Below, in pieces: positions 10,027 to 22,600 of a stretch of DNA of 64,000 nucleotides (positions are counted from its first letter, which is position 1; each line of letters opens with the position of its first letter). Source of the DNA: Trebouxia sp. TZW2008 (Eukaryota; Chlorophyta; Trebouxiophyceae; Trebouxiales; Trebouxiaceae); the NCBI GenBank assembly GCA_002118135.1, contig BDIU01000099.1, positions 62,001 to 126,000 of the forward strand, given 5' to 3'. The translations under genes and the position numbers were made by a program. The notes under the pieces were generated by a model that had not been told where the DNA came from, ran no database searches, and was given only the letters and a program-made list of their open reading frames with translations.

Positions 10027-12789
10027 TTAAGGTACAGCTGGCATATCTTGTGAAGGCACAGCTGGCATGTGCCCAGCAGCAGCATGAGAATGCCTGTCAT
10101 ACGCACTTGGAGAAGATGTGGCCGTCTGCTTGCAGGTGGCAGCATGCTGCTCAACAGACGACTTGTCTGCTCCAGTAGAAGCAACAGTCACGGATGCAGC
10201 TGTGACACTGGTGGTACCAGCAGGGTTTGTGAAGGCTGCAGCTGTGGCACTGGTAGTAGCAGCAGTAGGGTTTGTCAAGGCTGCAGCTGTGGCACTGGTG
10301 GCAGCAGCAGGGGTTGTCAAGACTGCGCCCAGCACAGATGGCGGAACAGCATCCGGGTCACAGATGAATCGCTGATGCTGGGCATGATTGCGCTCAGGCA
10401 GTGACTTCGGCATATGGAATGCTACTGCACTCTCTGCTAAGGCATTAGGGCTGAGCTCTGGTGCTTGTGGCGCAGCGCTAGCGGGTGCCATCTCACCAGC
10501 AGTAGACTGCACACTATCATGAATGCCACTTTGCCAAGATGCACTCACAGCTTTGACACCAGCTTTCTTGGCGTTCTTGGCGTTCTTTGCCTTCTTTATC
10601 TTCTGTGAGAAGCTGCTCAAGGCTGCGCCGTGCATGCTGTGCAGCATGACATATGGGGGAAAGTAGCGGTCGTGATGCTGCATCAGGCTAGGCAACTTTG
10701 ACCTGCCAAGTAGCAGTGCGCTGCCAAACGCTCCCTTGATACTCCCAAAGCAGTGCTTGAGCACATTTGCTGGTTTGGGACAGGAAGGCTGAGTCTCTTC
10801 TGCTAAGGCGTCAGTCACTGGTGTAGCAGCATCTTTGCTGCAAGCTGTGTCTGAGTGGTAGTGGCACCATGCTTTGCCTCTGTGGGCGCGCTGCATCTCT
10901 TGGTAACAATGGCGCAGGTAAGGGTGATCCAGAGCTTGCTCAGCAGTCATGCGCTGCTCAGCAGAAGGGTGCAAAAGCTTGCAGAAGAAGTCAAGCGCAA
11001 CCTCTGGTGCAGTGCTGTGAGCCTTGATCTTGGCCGAATTTGGGTGGCAAAGCAGGCGCTCCTGACGTCTATGGGCATGTTCCTGCATTACACGATTGTC
11101 AGACTGCAGGCAGAATAAACAAGATGCACACAAGCATGACTGGGGTTGACCCCAGGAGCGAATCATGCAGCTGTCAGACGAACTGTCGTTATACCTGCCT
11201 ATATTGAGACCAACACGGGTGTCAATACGGTACACATGATTGCTACAGATGAATCAGAATGCACGGAATCTGATGTGTATCAAGCACTGAGCCAAAACTG
11301 TCTCTCAGTGTGCATGCAGATCACCAAAGCTTGGTACATTTGCAGCAGCATACGCTCAGAAGAGAGAGCCGCACCCATGTCATCCACAATGACGTCATCA
11401 CAGCGTCCAGGTCACCCTGGCTTTTGGCTGCTTGCACAGACCCACATCCAACTTTGGGGTCAAAGGGTAGCTGACCAGTCAGCAGCTCAAATAAGCCAAC
11501 CTCAGCAGACCACATATCAGCTGCAGGGCCGTTGACTGAGCACGTGGCGTCTGGCTTTCGCATCTTAGGATTTATTCTTGCTCTCAACTCCCACAGAACC
11601 TCAGGGGCAGAAGTTGATGGGGTGTGACCCTTGGGAACAACATCCTTGACTGTAACATCTGCGCATCAGTGCAAGCCTCTCACCAATATGTCGCCGACAA
11701 CAGATGTCGCACAAGGCACGGCTTTGAGTAATCCAAAGCATTGTTCCAGTAAACTGTCTTTATGAGGACACTCAATATAAGGACATCCTTGATGTAAGGA
11801 CAACGCAGCTGGGAACCAAGCACTGCATTCTGACTACAGTGAAACTTCTGAGTAAGGCAATTTGGTGCGAGGACACGTTTCATGGTAACCAATGGAGTCG
11901 TTATAAAGGGAGATTAGTGTATCAGCAAGCTCAGGAACTCGACATCAGCTCATGGGCAGCTGCACTCTGTCATTTGTGCAGCTTTTGCTTGAGCATGGCA
12001 GTGCATACCTGTGTTGCAGTCTGCTCAAAACCCAAAATCAATGAGACGCACAGTGTCCCAGGCCGCAGCACTTTCCTGGCTCAGCATAATATTGCCCATG
12101 TTGATATCCATGTGTGCTATGTGTGCTTGAGTATGCAGCTCAGACAGAGCCTACAGACAACAGATTCAGCAGTGAAGTCAGCAGAAGGTGTCATCTATGG
12201 CCCGTTCAGCAAACAAAAGCTGATGACGCTTGTGAATCAGCCCTGCTAGCACTTGTGTTGTGCGTGAATACCTCAAAGAGCTGTACTGCCACTGTCATCA
12301 TGTTGCTCTCAAAGGGGATGCTGTGGTTGCCAACTCCTTCTCCACTTGCTGTATTGACTCAGCGTGATGCCTTGCACATACCTGTGACAAAGAGCATGTT
12401 CAGTGACTCTTGCAGGTGACGACACTACAAATGTGACCTTTCCATATAAAGCAATTGACACCGCTTACTCAAGTATCAAAACAGTTGTGTCACCAGATCC
12501 TTTGAAGTTATCTCTGAGCTCCACAATCCTGTTGACACCTGCTCGCTGTGCCTGCTTGAGACCATGTAGCTCAGCCAGCAGCAAACAATCATGCCTGACT
12601 GTCTTTGCGGCAACCACTCCTTTGGAAAACAAGTCTAGCCACCTGCAGAGCAAGTCGAACTACTCACAAACTCCTTGGCAAAATCTTCCAGCAAGTCAAG
12701 TCTTACATCTCGACTTTATCTGACCCTCCACCACGGCTGATGATGTTGCGCCATCGCTTGTAACGCTCTGCGCCCTGTATCTGACTCAT
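10027..12789 (-). CDS. protein kinase, atypical and probably damaged
   Basis: A kinase domain is spread over exons 12789-12707, 12642-12469, 12381-12272, 12150-12032, 11658-11442 and 11103-10027. Visible landmarks in order are a degenerate Gly loop (SRGGGSDKV), the VAAK lysine, helix C Glu in LLLAEL, the hinge LILEYVQG, the catalytic loop HMDINMGN, the DFG motif (LIDFGF), a SAPEVL motif, DMWSAEVGLFELLTGQLPF and the subdomain XI arginine in SAEQRMTAEQALDHPY. A long tail rich in Ala/Thr/Ser follows. Three oddities stand out. Exon 3 is one base out of frame between LEYVQGITL and the helix ending VAVQLFE. The catalytic-loop Lys is Asn. The junction between the DFG and APE exons is not in phase, so an exon is missing from the model or lost. 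The stop at 10027 is TAA where a neighbouring 21-bp repeat has TCA. It is either a decaying gene or a misassembled one; I cannot name its subfamily. Confidence 0.62.
11747..11919 (+). mobile_element. short TIR transposable element (MITE), copy A
   Basis: This 173-bp element begins CAGTAAACTGTCTTTATGAG and ends with an imperfect inverted copy (TTATAAAGGGAGATTAGTG). Inside are AAGGACA-type repeats and a GGAACCAAGCACTGC block shared with the copies at 32175 and 56296. TA follows its right end. TA flanks and CAGT termini suit a Tc1/mariner- or pogo-like non-autonomous element. It sits in an intron of the kinase gene. Confidence 0.75.
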
Positions 12790-13810
12790 GTTGAGTGGAG
12801 TCTTTGCTGTCGGCTCTATTATTGTGACAAAATTGAGTCACTGTGCTGTCGTTGGGAGTTTGTCAATTTGAGCGGCTCCAGCGATGCTAGCAATCAATTC
12901 TCAGCGTTTCCTGCTAGACGAAAGTCTGAGCAAGCTAAGCACGTATGGAAAGTTTCAATGTGAGGGTCCTTCAACAGGCTCAAGTAAGCTGCAGCAGCTT
13001 TTCAATGCCAGAAATTGCTTCCTGGATGCTGATATGAAGTTTGAAGGCACTTAGCGCGTGAGGACCGCAAGGGCAAACAACAGTGATACAAAGTATGCGG
13101 CATTGCCTGGTAGGCAGATCAGCCCTCTCGATCACGTAAAGCGAGTGACACATTTTTAGTAACCGACTCGGCTTTAAGGCAGGAGACAAGCTCACTGAGA
13201 CAAGCAAGACATGGGCAACTATACGCAAAGAATTTTTCATGACTGTTTGAATGCTTTTCGCAACAAGAGACGTGCACGTATGCGATACATGCACGCAGCA
13301 GACGTCATCATGTTGCAGCAATAAGGGTGGATCCCAGGCTGCCTGTTTAGACAGAGGCTCCCGCTATCACGCCTAATGGTGTAGACTTTTGTTTTCGTTT
13401 CCTCATAAGTGTCGACCATTAACATTGCGACTGTCAGTTGCAGTATACTACGTAGCTGTCTGAGATGTTTACAATGTTATATAACTGCATTGTACACAAG
13501 ACATTGTGTCCTGGTCAGCCTCAATGGAATGATTCCTCATGCACAACTCACTGAATGACTCGCGGCAGGCTGACAGAACGTAGCATGACTTTGACAAAAG
13601 TATTAGGCTGTATATGTCGTGTGTACACCAGGTGCTTGCTATGCTGCAAGGATTGCGCTGCACATGCATGAAAAGCTGTTCATCTCTGAAGAGAGCTGGT
13701 CAAATGTGTAAGACCAGACTGCCTCCACAACTTTTCAGGTGCAAAGTTCGGCAGCAAAAGCTAACTGAACGAGCTGCAAAAACCCAGGCATCTCAAAAAC
13801 ATGTGCAAGC
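12790..13810. other. intergenic region between the kinase and AIP2-like genes
   Basis: It contains one copy of the dispersed element (13334-13403). It must also hold the 3' flank of the RING ligase gene and the promoter of the kinase gene, both on the minus strand. I see no further coding signal. Confidence 0.5.
13334..13403 (+). repeat. dispersed element, copy 2
   Basis: Contains CCAGGCTGCCTGTTTAGACA, GAGGCTCCCGCTAT, a GCCTAATGGTGTAGAC block and a T-rich tail, in the same order and orientation as copies 1 and 3. Confidence 0.75.
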
Positions 13811-16494
13811 TCAGGTGTACAGAAAATCAGTGTGAGTAACAGCGTTTGCAGCGCCCTTCCTCTCTTCAGCTTCCCTTTGATCCCGTTCCTTCTTGTTTTC
13901 ATATGCCATGTCATCAGTAGGCAGTTCAAAGCGGCAGACAGGGCAGGAGTTGTGTGCCTTCAGCCATGGCGCCAGACAATCAGGGTGGTAGACATGATTG
14001 CTGTTGCAGGGCATGATCTGCACTTCCTCTCCAACTTGCAAAGCCTCCCTGCAGCCGTAAAGCAGCTGACAGTTGCTGCAAACAGCACCAGGGAAAAGAG
14101 ACTGCTGCTAGGTCATGAAAGCAGCCCTGGGGACGAGTAAGGGCCCAACAGGCGCTTGCTGACAACACGAATGGGTGTCAACAAGCGCCAGCAACGTAGG
14201 GGGGCTCTAGCTTGGATTCCAGTGCTTCATCACATGGCAAGAATGAAACGCGCGTTCACCAAGTTTCTGAATATGCAGCGGTGCTCAGTGCTCATGTTGA
14301 AGATTCCACTGCTCACTTGCGACGTTTTATCGCAGAGTGAAGACATCGTGGTTGCTGGCAGTCAAGGAAAAACAAGCTCAGTGTTTTGTCACGACTACAC
14401 ACCTGCAGACAGCGCACTGCGTGCCATCGCCACCCAACTGCTGTAGCCTTGCATCAGTCAGCTGCTCTCTTAGTAGGGACTTGACTGCGCGCTTGGAGGC
14501 AGGTGGAGCAGCAGCGGCCGCATCAGCACCCTCAGCATCTGCCAGGGAAGCTATGAGAGCCTCCTCTAAACCTGCAAGCACAGATTGAGGTTGAAGCCAA
14601 CAGGAGCGCCGTGACGGGATGTTCTGTTTTGCCCTGAACCCTTGCCCTTTGCCAGCGACAGGGCCACACACAGCGAACTCATGCTTCAATCTGTAATACA
14701 TGCAAGGGAGACCTTACGGCTTACCAAGAGAGATGTTACTATTGTGCCATAGTAACATCTCAGCCAAAACAGCAGCTTCTTGCTAGCTGATGCAGTGCAC
14801 ACCCTTGGTCCTGTGCTTGCAGCAGGACAATGCAGAGGAGGCATTTGATACAGCAGCGTGCACGCTGCATCGATCATTGCAGGGCCCACTGACAGGTGCT
14901 GAGCAATTCAGACTGCTTGCCACAAACATTCCAGAATCATGGACACTTTTGCCTGCAGTTGACGTCATGACAGGTGACTGCATGTGCAAGTGCTCTGCTT
15001 GAAACGGTTGAGAGCGCTGCAGTCATGCAAGTCAAACAGCTGCAAACATGTGGTGAGATGCAGGCAAACACTGCATACAAACACCATCTGTTTAGACAGT
15101 GCACGCAGCAAAGCCATGAAAGATTTGAGATGCAGTTGACAGGGGCTGGTTGCGAAAGAACTCTGAGCAAGTGTGTTACCTGAACCAGGTGTGGACGCTG
15201 CACCCATGCAAGTCAGACAACTGCCAACACGTGGTGAAATGCAGACAAGCATCATCTGGATACTCAGTGCAAGCAGCATCTGCAGATCAAAGCTAGTGCA
15301 TCTCAAACACAAATGGGGCACAGCAGCTGTGAACTACAGGTCAACAAAGCTTGGACGTACGTTGTGTGTAGGCTTCATTGTCAGCCTGCTGCTGCTGAGT
15401 AGGCTGTGCACCTTCCTCTGTCTGCTCGTCACTCCTGATGGTTGCCTGCGTTGCTGCCAACAGGTGCAGCAGATCCTCCAGCCCTTGAGGTCTTGCCGGT
15501 GCGTCTTGCACCTGTACAAAAGGTACTAGTGCTTGACATCACAGTAGCTTACATTAGCGCTTACACCAGTGTTTATAGTAGTGCTTTCACTAGTGCTTAG
15601 CATCACAGCAAACTGCCAAGCCCATGGGGTCTTGCCGGAGGGTCCTGAGCCTGTACAAGTTGCAACGAGCATGGCATGCAGGTTGTGCCAAGGCTTGCAT
15701 CTCATTGCAGCATGGATGTTGCATCATTGGTGAGTATCTTTGGGGCATGACGCAGACGTATGTGAGCATTGCATGAGTCTTGGCATGGAGTGTCAGCACA
15801 GCGGTGAATTTAAGGAGCAGAAGGTAATTTTACCTGAGATAGTTGGCCCTCAAAAAGATAGCCAGGTTGCTGATTTGACAGCGCAGCAGACTCCTGATCT
15901 GCATTTTCTGCTGCTTGTGAAGAAGTTGCTGGTTCATCAAGCACATCAGCACAGTCACGCTGCCAACTCTGAAGTCGCTTGCGGTCAGAATCTGCCGCTG
16001 CAACAGTCTGCAGCGCCAGCAACATTCTGGCAATGATAGCGGAGTGATGAAAATCTAGCTGAAAACAGACAAGTTGTGAAAGTCACCTGGCATTGAGCAA
16101 GCAATTCACTACCAGTTTTCCAAAATGCTGGCGAAGTGTATCGAGTCTTGAGCAGAGTCATACAGCGTCCAGTAACGTCAAGCAGCTTAGCTTGCGCAGA
16201 GGGAAGCGCGAATTGCGCATGATTGCTCTCAACACTGGCTATGATATCTGCAACTGCTTTCTCAAATGTTGCCTTCTTTGCAAGCCGTGTCCGGCAGGCT
16301 TCGAGGTCGCTGACGATGGAAGGGTCGAGAAGGACGGTCATCGCCTTTTCCAAAGCACTGATTGCTCGCTGCAATGGCTGGCCGTGCAATTCGTCAGCGC
16401 AATGTGTCAAGCACGCAGTTACGAACAGCAGAGCTGCCCACAGTGTTGCGCTTTCAACCCGAACAGACTCCGGAAGGTGCTCGCGACGGTGCAT
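13811..16494 (-). CDS. AIP2: RING-H2 E3 ubiquitin ligase, AIP2 type
   Basis: Five exons (16494-16087, 16007-15834, 15511-15361, 14571-14403, 14048-13811) join in phase to give up to 379 residues. The N-terminal part has the features of plant AIP2: a basic helical stretch ([17 protein letters not shown]), [12 protein letters not shown] and GYLFEGQL. An APPASK motif leads into the RING ([30 protein letters not shown]), followed by ELPTDD and a highly charged tail with [12 protein letters not shown]2 in plants ubiquitinates the ABI3 transcription factor; the algal target is unknown. The third RING Cys and the next His are separated by three residues rather than the usual one. The first ~50 residues (one hydrophobic stretch) are unlike the family, so translation may really begin at the Met at 16341. 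Intron 3 holds a tandem repeat and intron 2 a decayed copy of the start of exon 3. Confidence 0.85.
15006..15310 (-). repeat. two-copy tandem repeat (~175 bp apart) in AIP2 intron 3
   Basis: Segments near 15020-15140 and 15195-15300 share ATGCAAGTCA-ACA-CTGC-AACA, GTGGTGA-ATGCAGACAA and further blocks in order. The minus-strand reading of each contains a similar short open peptide ending in a potential donor. It may be an old exon-edge duplication whose parent exon is no longer clear. Confidence 0.65.
15617..15658 (-). repeat. decayed copy of AIP2 exon 3 start
   Basis: This minus-strand segment reads a GTACAG acceptor then a [10 protein letters not shown] peptide, closely matching the real exon start at 15511 ([10 protein letters not shown]). 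It runs into a stop soon after. It lies upstream, in transcription order, of the intact exon. Confidence 0.75.
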
Positions 16495-16728
16495 GGCTCC
16501 GGGACCACAATGCTTCTTACTGCAAGATTTTCAAATCTTGACAAAGAACAGACTGTCTGTGTAAATGGCATCCTTGCACTTTGGGAACAGAAGATGTGTT
16601 GGGCACGATCGGACATGATCTTCAAGGAACACCTTGCAGATGTGGGAGGCTTTGACAAGCTATGAAGCTCATACATCTGGTGGATGATGGCCTGCTTATT
16701 GACAAGCGGGTTCATCATTTTGCAAGGC

Positions 16729-19306
16729 TTAAAAGAAAAGCCACGGCTGAGAGTCCGGGGATACATACGCCTGCATCATGAATTCACAAAGATTGATCGC
16801 TTGGGCAGAGCAGAAGTCAATGAGATGTAGCTGTGATGCACGGCATGCAGTTCAGCTTGTATGGCCACTGATCAAAACTTGAGCAGCAATGAGGGTATTG
16901 TCTTGCCACCATTCGCTTCTTGTGACGATCCTGCCGCAAAGGATTGGACAATCTAGGAGCATGTGCGCCATTAGGGGAGTATGGCATGCACATTGTCATG
17001 ATAGCCTTACCTTTGTGGGAGGCGTCAATTTGAAGGTTTCTGCGGCTTTGTGGTACAGCCCTCCTAGCTCTGCCCAGCGTTCCTCAGGGCAAGCTAGATT
17101 GAGCGTATACAAATATGGTTTGCCATCTTTGCCTGCCCTCCAGGTAGTCACTGAGGACCCTCTCCTGAAAGTTTCCCTTTCAGAGGGAGTGAATGTGCTG
17201 GGCGACCCCTGTGAGATGCATGCATTAATTTCACAATCGCCTCTTAAGACTGACACAGTGCCTGAATACAATGCAGAAGAATAAGCTTGTGACAGTGGTC
17301 ACTGAGATTGCAAGTAAGGCTAACGCAAGAAAATGATGAGCCTGAGCATACAAGTTGTGCTCAGCATCAACATGCCAAGACAGTGTGTGCCTGGATCAGG
17401 TTTTGCATGTCACAGCCATCTCTGGTTGACTGCTAGTGTACACCCGTTGGCCTGCAGCTGGGCTGTGCAAGTCCGCAAGCTGTTATATCTTGAGCAAGAG
17501 AGTGTCTGCAGACAGTGACCAATGCCAAAGTCGATGCATGTGGAAAGGATTTGTTACAAGGCTAGCATCTGTGGCTGCTGCTGCCGCTGGAGCTGCAGCA
17601 TCTGTGCTGTCAAAAGCTGCTGACCGTAAGCGCGGGAAGCAGGCAGCAAGCACTCCCAAGATAAAGATTGAGTTGACCTGATCATTACAAATCAGACCTC
17701 AGCAAGCTTGTGCAGCAGACATGGCAGAGCTTACCTGTGAGATGTGGTCATAGGTCCAGTAGGTGTTGCCATCGTCGCCTTGCCTCTCTCTAACCTGTTC
17801 CACCTGGTCAAGAGATTTGCGCTGGCCAGTTGTTACTCTGGTGGTGGCCCTGCAGAATTTGCACACCTGTTGTCCATTCTGCTGGGACCTTAGATAGCAT
17901 TGGCTGAGCTCCCTGTCTTAAGCAGGGACAAAGTCTGCTTTCTGATGACAAACACAAACCAGGTCAAAGATCAGATGTCCTTGGCAAATGTGCTGTACCA
18001 TTCAGGCACTTGATAGTGTGAGGTGTCTAGACGCAATCATCTCTGTCTACATGCACTTGGTTTGTACAGCAGCGCAAGGTGGACTTGGTGTGCGAGCCTG
18101 TACTTCATGCTCACGTATGCTTTATTGTCACAAGCAGTCAACACTGACTTATGCTTACCTGTCAGTTAGAACGGCATTGGCGACATCTTTGGGCTTCCAT
18201 TCATCTGGCTTGCGGTCACCCAGCCATGGAGGAGGGGGACCTACCTGCACCAATGAGCAGGCGTGACTACAAAGTCTGAAGAGCTTTGTCGATACGATTA
18301 TCTGAATCAGCCTGAGCAGGATTGGAGATACACAAGTCATTTACTAAGAGGCAACTGCACAAGTGGCTGCAATATCTCTACATCTCACAAGCAGCTCCGT
18401 TGATACACCAGTCTGAGCAGTCTGTGCAAGAGAGGGAGCATTGAAATAGAGTGGGTCGGACTCACTGCTGATTGGGAATATCGAAACAATGAAGTCAGAC
18501 TGCAAGGGTGCAAGTTATGCACAACTTTGCTTTGCTCTGCAAAGACTGCGCACAGACATGACATGCCGCAAATGACACCAGAGCATGCATTTCATCATGA
18601 ACAGGGTAAGCAATGACTGCATATGTGCATGCGAGGTGTTCAATGGTGCTCACCGAGACAGAGATGGTGATGCCATCAGGAAAGTCCACAAGCTCTGTCA
18701 CAATACGCTGCCTGGCATCTGCTGTCATAGGTGCTGCTGAGGAGTAGCGCTCAGGCTTCCTTGATATGATGACTGGCAGCTTTCTGCCTGACTCTGTTGT
18801 CACAGGATATTGAAATTCGAATGCCAGCGTCGGGTAGCTCAAAGTTTTGAACTGCACCACAAAGCACCACATTCCTCAAACTAAATATCTGGACATTAAC
18901 GAGAGATTTGAGCGACATGTACAAGAGACGTCATGATGTTGGTTTGTATGTCAATTCACCTGCACGTCTTGACTTTCTGCAGCGCTAACTTGGTTGGCAG
19001 GAGCAGCAACTGCAAAAGCTGCAAGTGCAACCTTCTGCAGGGCTTGCCGGCGCGTCATGTGCATGTCTGCATACAGAATTTGACGCTGTCAGTCTGCAGA
19101 CGCCTGCTGGACAAGTTTGGCACAGTTGCAGCACCAGACTGACCTTGACTTTGCAGTACAGCCTTGCCAGCAGTGCTGTCGCTTTGCTGGCGCCTTGACT
19201 TGGTCGACGCTGTACATGTCAGTTTAAAGGCTCGGCTGCGCTGCCGGCATGGCCTCGACTGCTGTATTTGAGCGCAGGTCTTGCAGGATGATAAAGTTCC
19301 AGACAT
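16729..19306 (-). CDS. PPD5: thylakoid-lumen PsbP-domain protein, PPD5 type
   Basis: Seven exons (19306-19144, 19066-18960, 18851-18654, 18244-18159, 17849-17735, 17208-17011, 16770-16729) join without a phase error into 302 residues. Residues 1-55 are a Ser/Arg/Gln-rich chloroplast transit peptide. A twin-arginine signal follows (TRRQALQKVALAAFAVAA with an Ala cleavage region), which indicates Tat export to the thylakoid lumen. The PsbP fold then shows the PPD5 signatures RKPERYSSAAP, ISVSVGPP, WKPKDVANAVL, YWTYDHISQ, a YLYTLN strand and a C-terminal PDSQPWLFF. PsbP-domain proteins assist photosystem or NDH assembly; PPD5 in plants is linked to NDH-dependent processes, and its algal role is unclear. 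It lies 0.24 kb upstream of the AIP2-like gene on the same strand and is divergent from the aprataxin-like gene. Confidence 0.92.
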
Positions 19307-19625
19307 GCCGCCAGGTCAGATTTTCGAGTGCAGTCCACTAGCGCAATGCAAAGCACGAAGTCAGAAGTGCATATATAGACAGTTGCGCATGCAATTTGCC
19401 CGAACAGCGAGACACAGCGTTCTTCCCGCGATCATGTCGGAGTTTTGGTACGACTTTTTATTGGCACGTGACTCTTGGCGCAACAGCAACTCCGAAAGCG
19501 CTCAGCACGGTCGCGGATGTTGCAATCAGTAAATCGTCGACATGTTGTTACGGCTCTGTACGCCTGGCGCATACCATTGACGTGTGAACGGGAAGTCGGT
19601 TAAGTCGCTTGCAGAGTGATCATCC
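19307..19625. promoter_or_regulatory. divergent intergenic region, PPD5 and aprataxin-like
   Basis: A 319-bp gap separates the two start codons, so both promoters and 5' UTRs must fit here. A TATATAGACA stretch at about 19370 could serve as a TATA-like element. I see no other motif I can name. Confidence 0.45.
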
Positions 19626-22600
19626 ATGTCGCTTGTGCTTATGCGAAGCAACGGAACATCGATTCATTTGTCTCAATCATCCAACACTCTTTTAGGCAGG
19701 CAGCACATCCTGCATGGAGCTGATGCAGCCGCTCACGTCAGCAGGTCCGGTGCTGCCCTGTTTCTGCTCTATTTCAGTATGCACAGTCGCTCCAGGCTCA
19801 ATATCTGTTCCGCCAGAATCTCATCTAGGATTTGACTTGGCAGGCTGCAATGCGAGGTTCGCTTGACTCCCTTGAGCAAACAGGGGCGTTTAATTGTCAC
19901 AAGCAGAGGCAAGAGCAATCCCACTGGCATCCAGTTGCAAGACTCTAGACTGGAACCACTCAAAAAAGAGAGTACAAAATGGCTGGAGGACGGTATGTCT
20001 CTTGTTGCCAAGCCTGACTGCAAAGATTCTGGCATCTCAACATGCTGTCAAGCTGCAGTCCCCCCTGCATGCAGGGGCAAGTGCACATTTGCAAGTGGGT
20101 GACCGCATTCTGCTTCTGGCAACACATCTTGACGATTTTCTGGAGGTTACTGAGGTTGCTGAAGCAAGCAATGATGCCCAGGCTCAGATGCCACCCACAA
20201 AGAGGTATGCTGACCCTGCATTAAACTAACCTAAGTTTTGACATCAAATCTGCGTACTCTTCAATCTGCATACCAGCAGAAGGACTTATTGTTTTCATGT
20301 GCATTATGTGAACTGGATGTCCTGCCTGATGTAAAGAATACAATCCAGCGCCATGTCTTTGTCACACAACAACACTTCAATTGAGCTGCTGTTTGCAGGC
20401 AGCGCTTGAGATCGCCCGAGCAGACCGAGCCAGGCAGCAGGAGCTCAGGGTCACATGTAGGTCAGCAAAATTATATTGTCATGATCTCATGCTGCTGCCT
20501 TCTGCACGTCCTGTGACTGACATAGCTTGCCCTCCACCGGAGCTCTGACCAAGGCATGTTGCTGTCTTCCATGCCGCAAAATTTTTTACATTGCTGCAGG
20601 GGGGGAATCCGCTTCCCCAGCGGTACAGCCATCAAGGGGCACTACCTCAGCTGGCGCTTCAAAGCTCACACATGAGAACAGCAGTTCTGCACCACTTGTT
20701 GTGGTACCAGATGCTGGTGCTGCAGCTTGTGCAGCCAACACAGGACATGTAACGGTCAACAGCCTTGCAAGCACCGAGTCTGCAGTGGCACTCCAAGCCC
20801 AAACTTCCGCAGCAGCCAAGGCTCAGCAGCATGCTGCACAGGACCCAACAGCGACATGTGTCACCAACTCAGCAAGCTTGACACCTTGCCAGAGCCAAGA
20901 TGTCAGACCTGGTACAAATGCAACAGAGGCAGCTGCTGATGATGGCCTGGCAGAAGACAGTCCCACTGGTGCACGCTCACAAGCTGCTCGGTCGTTAGAC
21001 TCCGGCCCTGCTGCTGGCAGACCAGAGGCATCACCTGTGACAAACATCAGCACAGCAGATCCAGCTATCAGTGTGAGTGAAGGGTCTGCTGGGTTTAGCA
21101 GGATAGAGCCAGTGATGCTGATCTTGTGTGGTGTGCCAGGCAGCGGCAAGAGCACCTTCTGTGCTGGCCTGCAAGCATCAAGCACTGCTACTTGGATCAG
21201 GTGATCTCCTGTGACCACTCACTGCCTGCATGATGTTGCAAAGTCTGTCATAAGGGTTGGCACCAGATTTGGCGCAAGAGTCAGAAACAAGGTCTTGTGC
21301 CGGCCGGCAAGGGTTTAGAACTATATAGGGGTCAGAGACAGAGTCTTGCACAGGCCTTACAAAGACGCTCAGAACAAGCCTGCCTGGCGAGACAGGACTT
21401 GGGCCACACGCACCTAGCATCATGTGATAAAAGGTGTTGTTATTACTTTTATTCTTATGTGCACAGGGTGAACCAGGACAGTATCAACAATGGCAGGAGG
21501 GGCAGCAAGCAGCAGTGCCTGGCAGCTGCGATGGAAGCTGTTCTTGGCGGGCACTGGTGTGTCATTGACAGATGCCATCCAGATGCAGCACAGCGCAGTC
21601 ACTTCATCAACCTCGCAGCCGACCTCCGATGTCAGGCAAGTGTTCTGCGTTTATCAACCAAGCTTTTTCGCAACATAAAACCATCACTGCAGTTGTCAAG
21701 CCAAAGAAGCTGTGCTGTGCGGGCACTGCTGCGTCATCGACAGATGCCATCCAGATGCAGCACAAAGCAGTCACTTCATCAACCTTGCAGCCGACTTCCA
21801 ATGTCAGGCAAGTGTTCTGTGACTGTCAGCCAAGTGTTTTGCGACATAAAACCATCACTGCACTTGTCAAACCAAAGAACTTGTGCTTGACGGGCACTGC
21901 TGTGTCATTGACAGATGCCATCCAGATGCAGCACAGCGCAGTCACTTCATCAACCTCGCAGCCGATCTCCAATGTCAGGCAAGTGTTCTGTGACTCTCAA
22001 CCAAGTGTTTTGCAACTTCAAATATCACTGTACTTGTCAAACCAAAGAAGCTGTGCTTGACGGGAACTGCTGTTACATCAACAGACGCCATCCAGACACA
22101 ACACAGCGCAGTCACTTCACCCAGCTTGCAGCCCACGTCCAATGTAAGGCAAGTGGTTTGTGACTCTGAAGCAAATGATTCATGACTTTGACCCTGTCAC
22201 TGCTCTTGCCAAGCCAAAGCAGCCTTGCTTTGTGGGCACTGCTAAGTCAGTGACGGATGACATCTGGATGCAGCACAGGGCAGTCACTTCATCCAGCTTG
22301 CAGCCAACCTCCAATGTCAGGTAAGTGTTTCATGACTCTGAGCCATCACTGACAAGCCAAAGAAGCTGTGCTCTGCTGGCACTGCTGTGTCATTGGCAGA
22401 TGCTATTGGGATGCAGCACAATGCAGTCACTTCATTCAACTTGCGGCCAGCCTGCAATGTCAGGCAAGTGATTTGTGACTCTGAAGCAAGTGGTTCATGA
22501 CTCTGACCCTGTCACTGCTCTGGCCAAGTCAAAGCAGCTTTGCTTTGTGGGCACTGCTAAGTCAGTGACAGATGTCGTCCGGATGCAGCACAGCGCAGTC

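Noticed and set aside
10027..10029. In-frame TAA read through as glutamine (alternative nuclear code, as in some ulvophytes)
   Set aside because: Other genes end with TAA or TAG exactly where their families end (rhodanese, oxidoreductase, HISN2, spastin-like), and no conserved domain contains an internal TAA or TAG.
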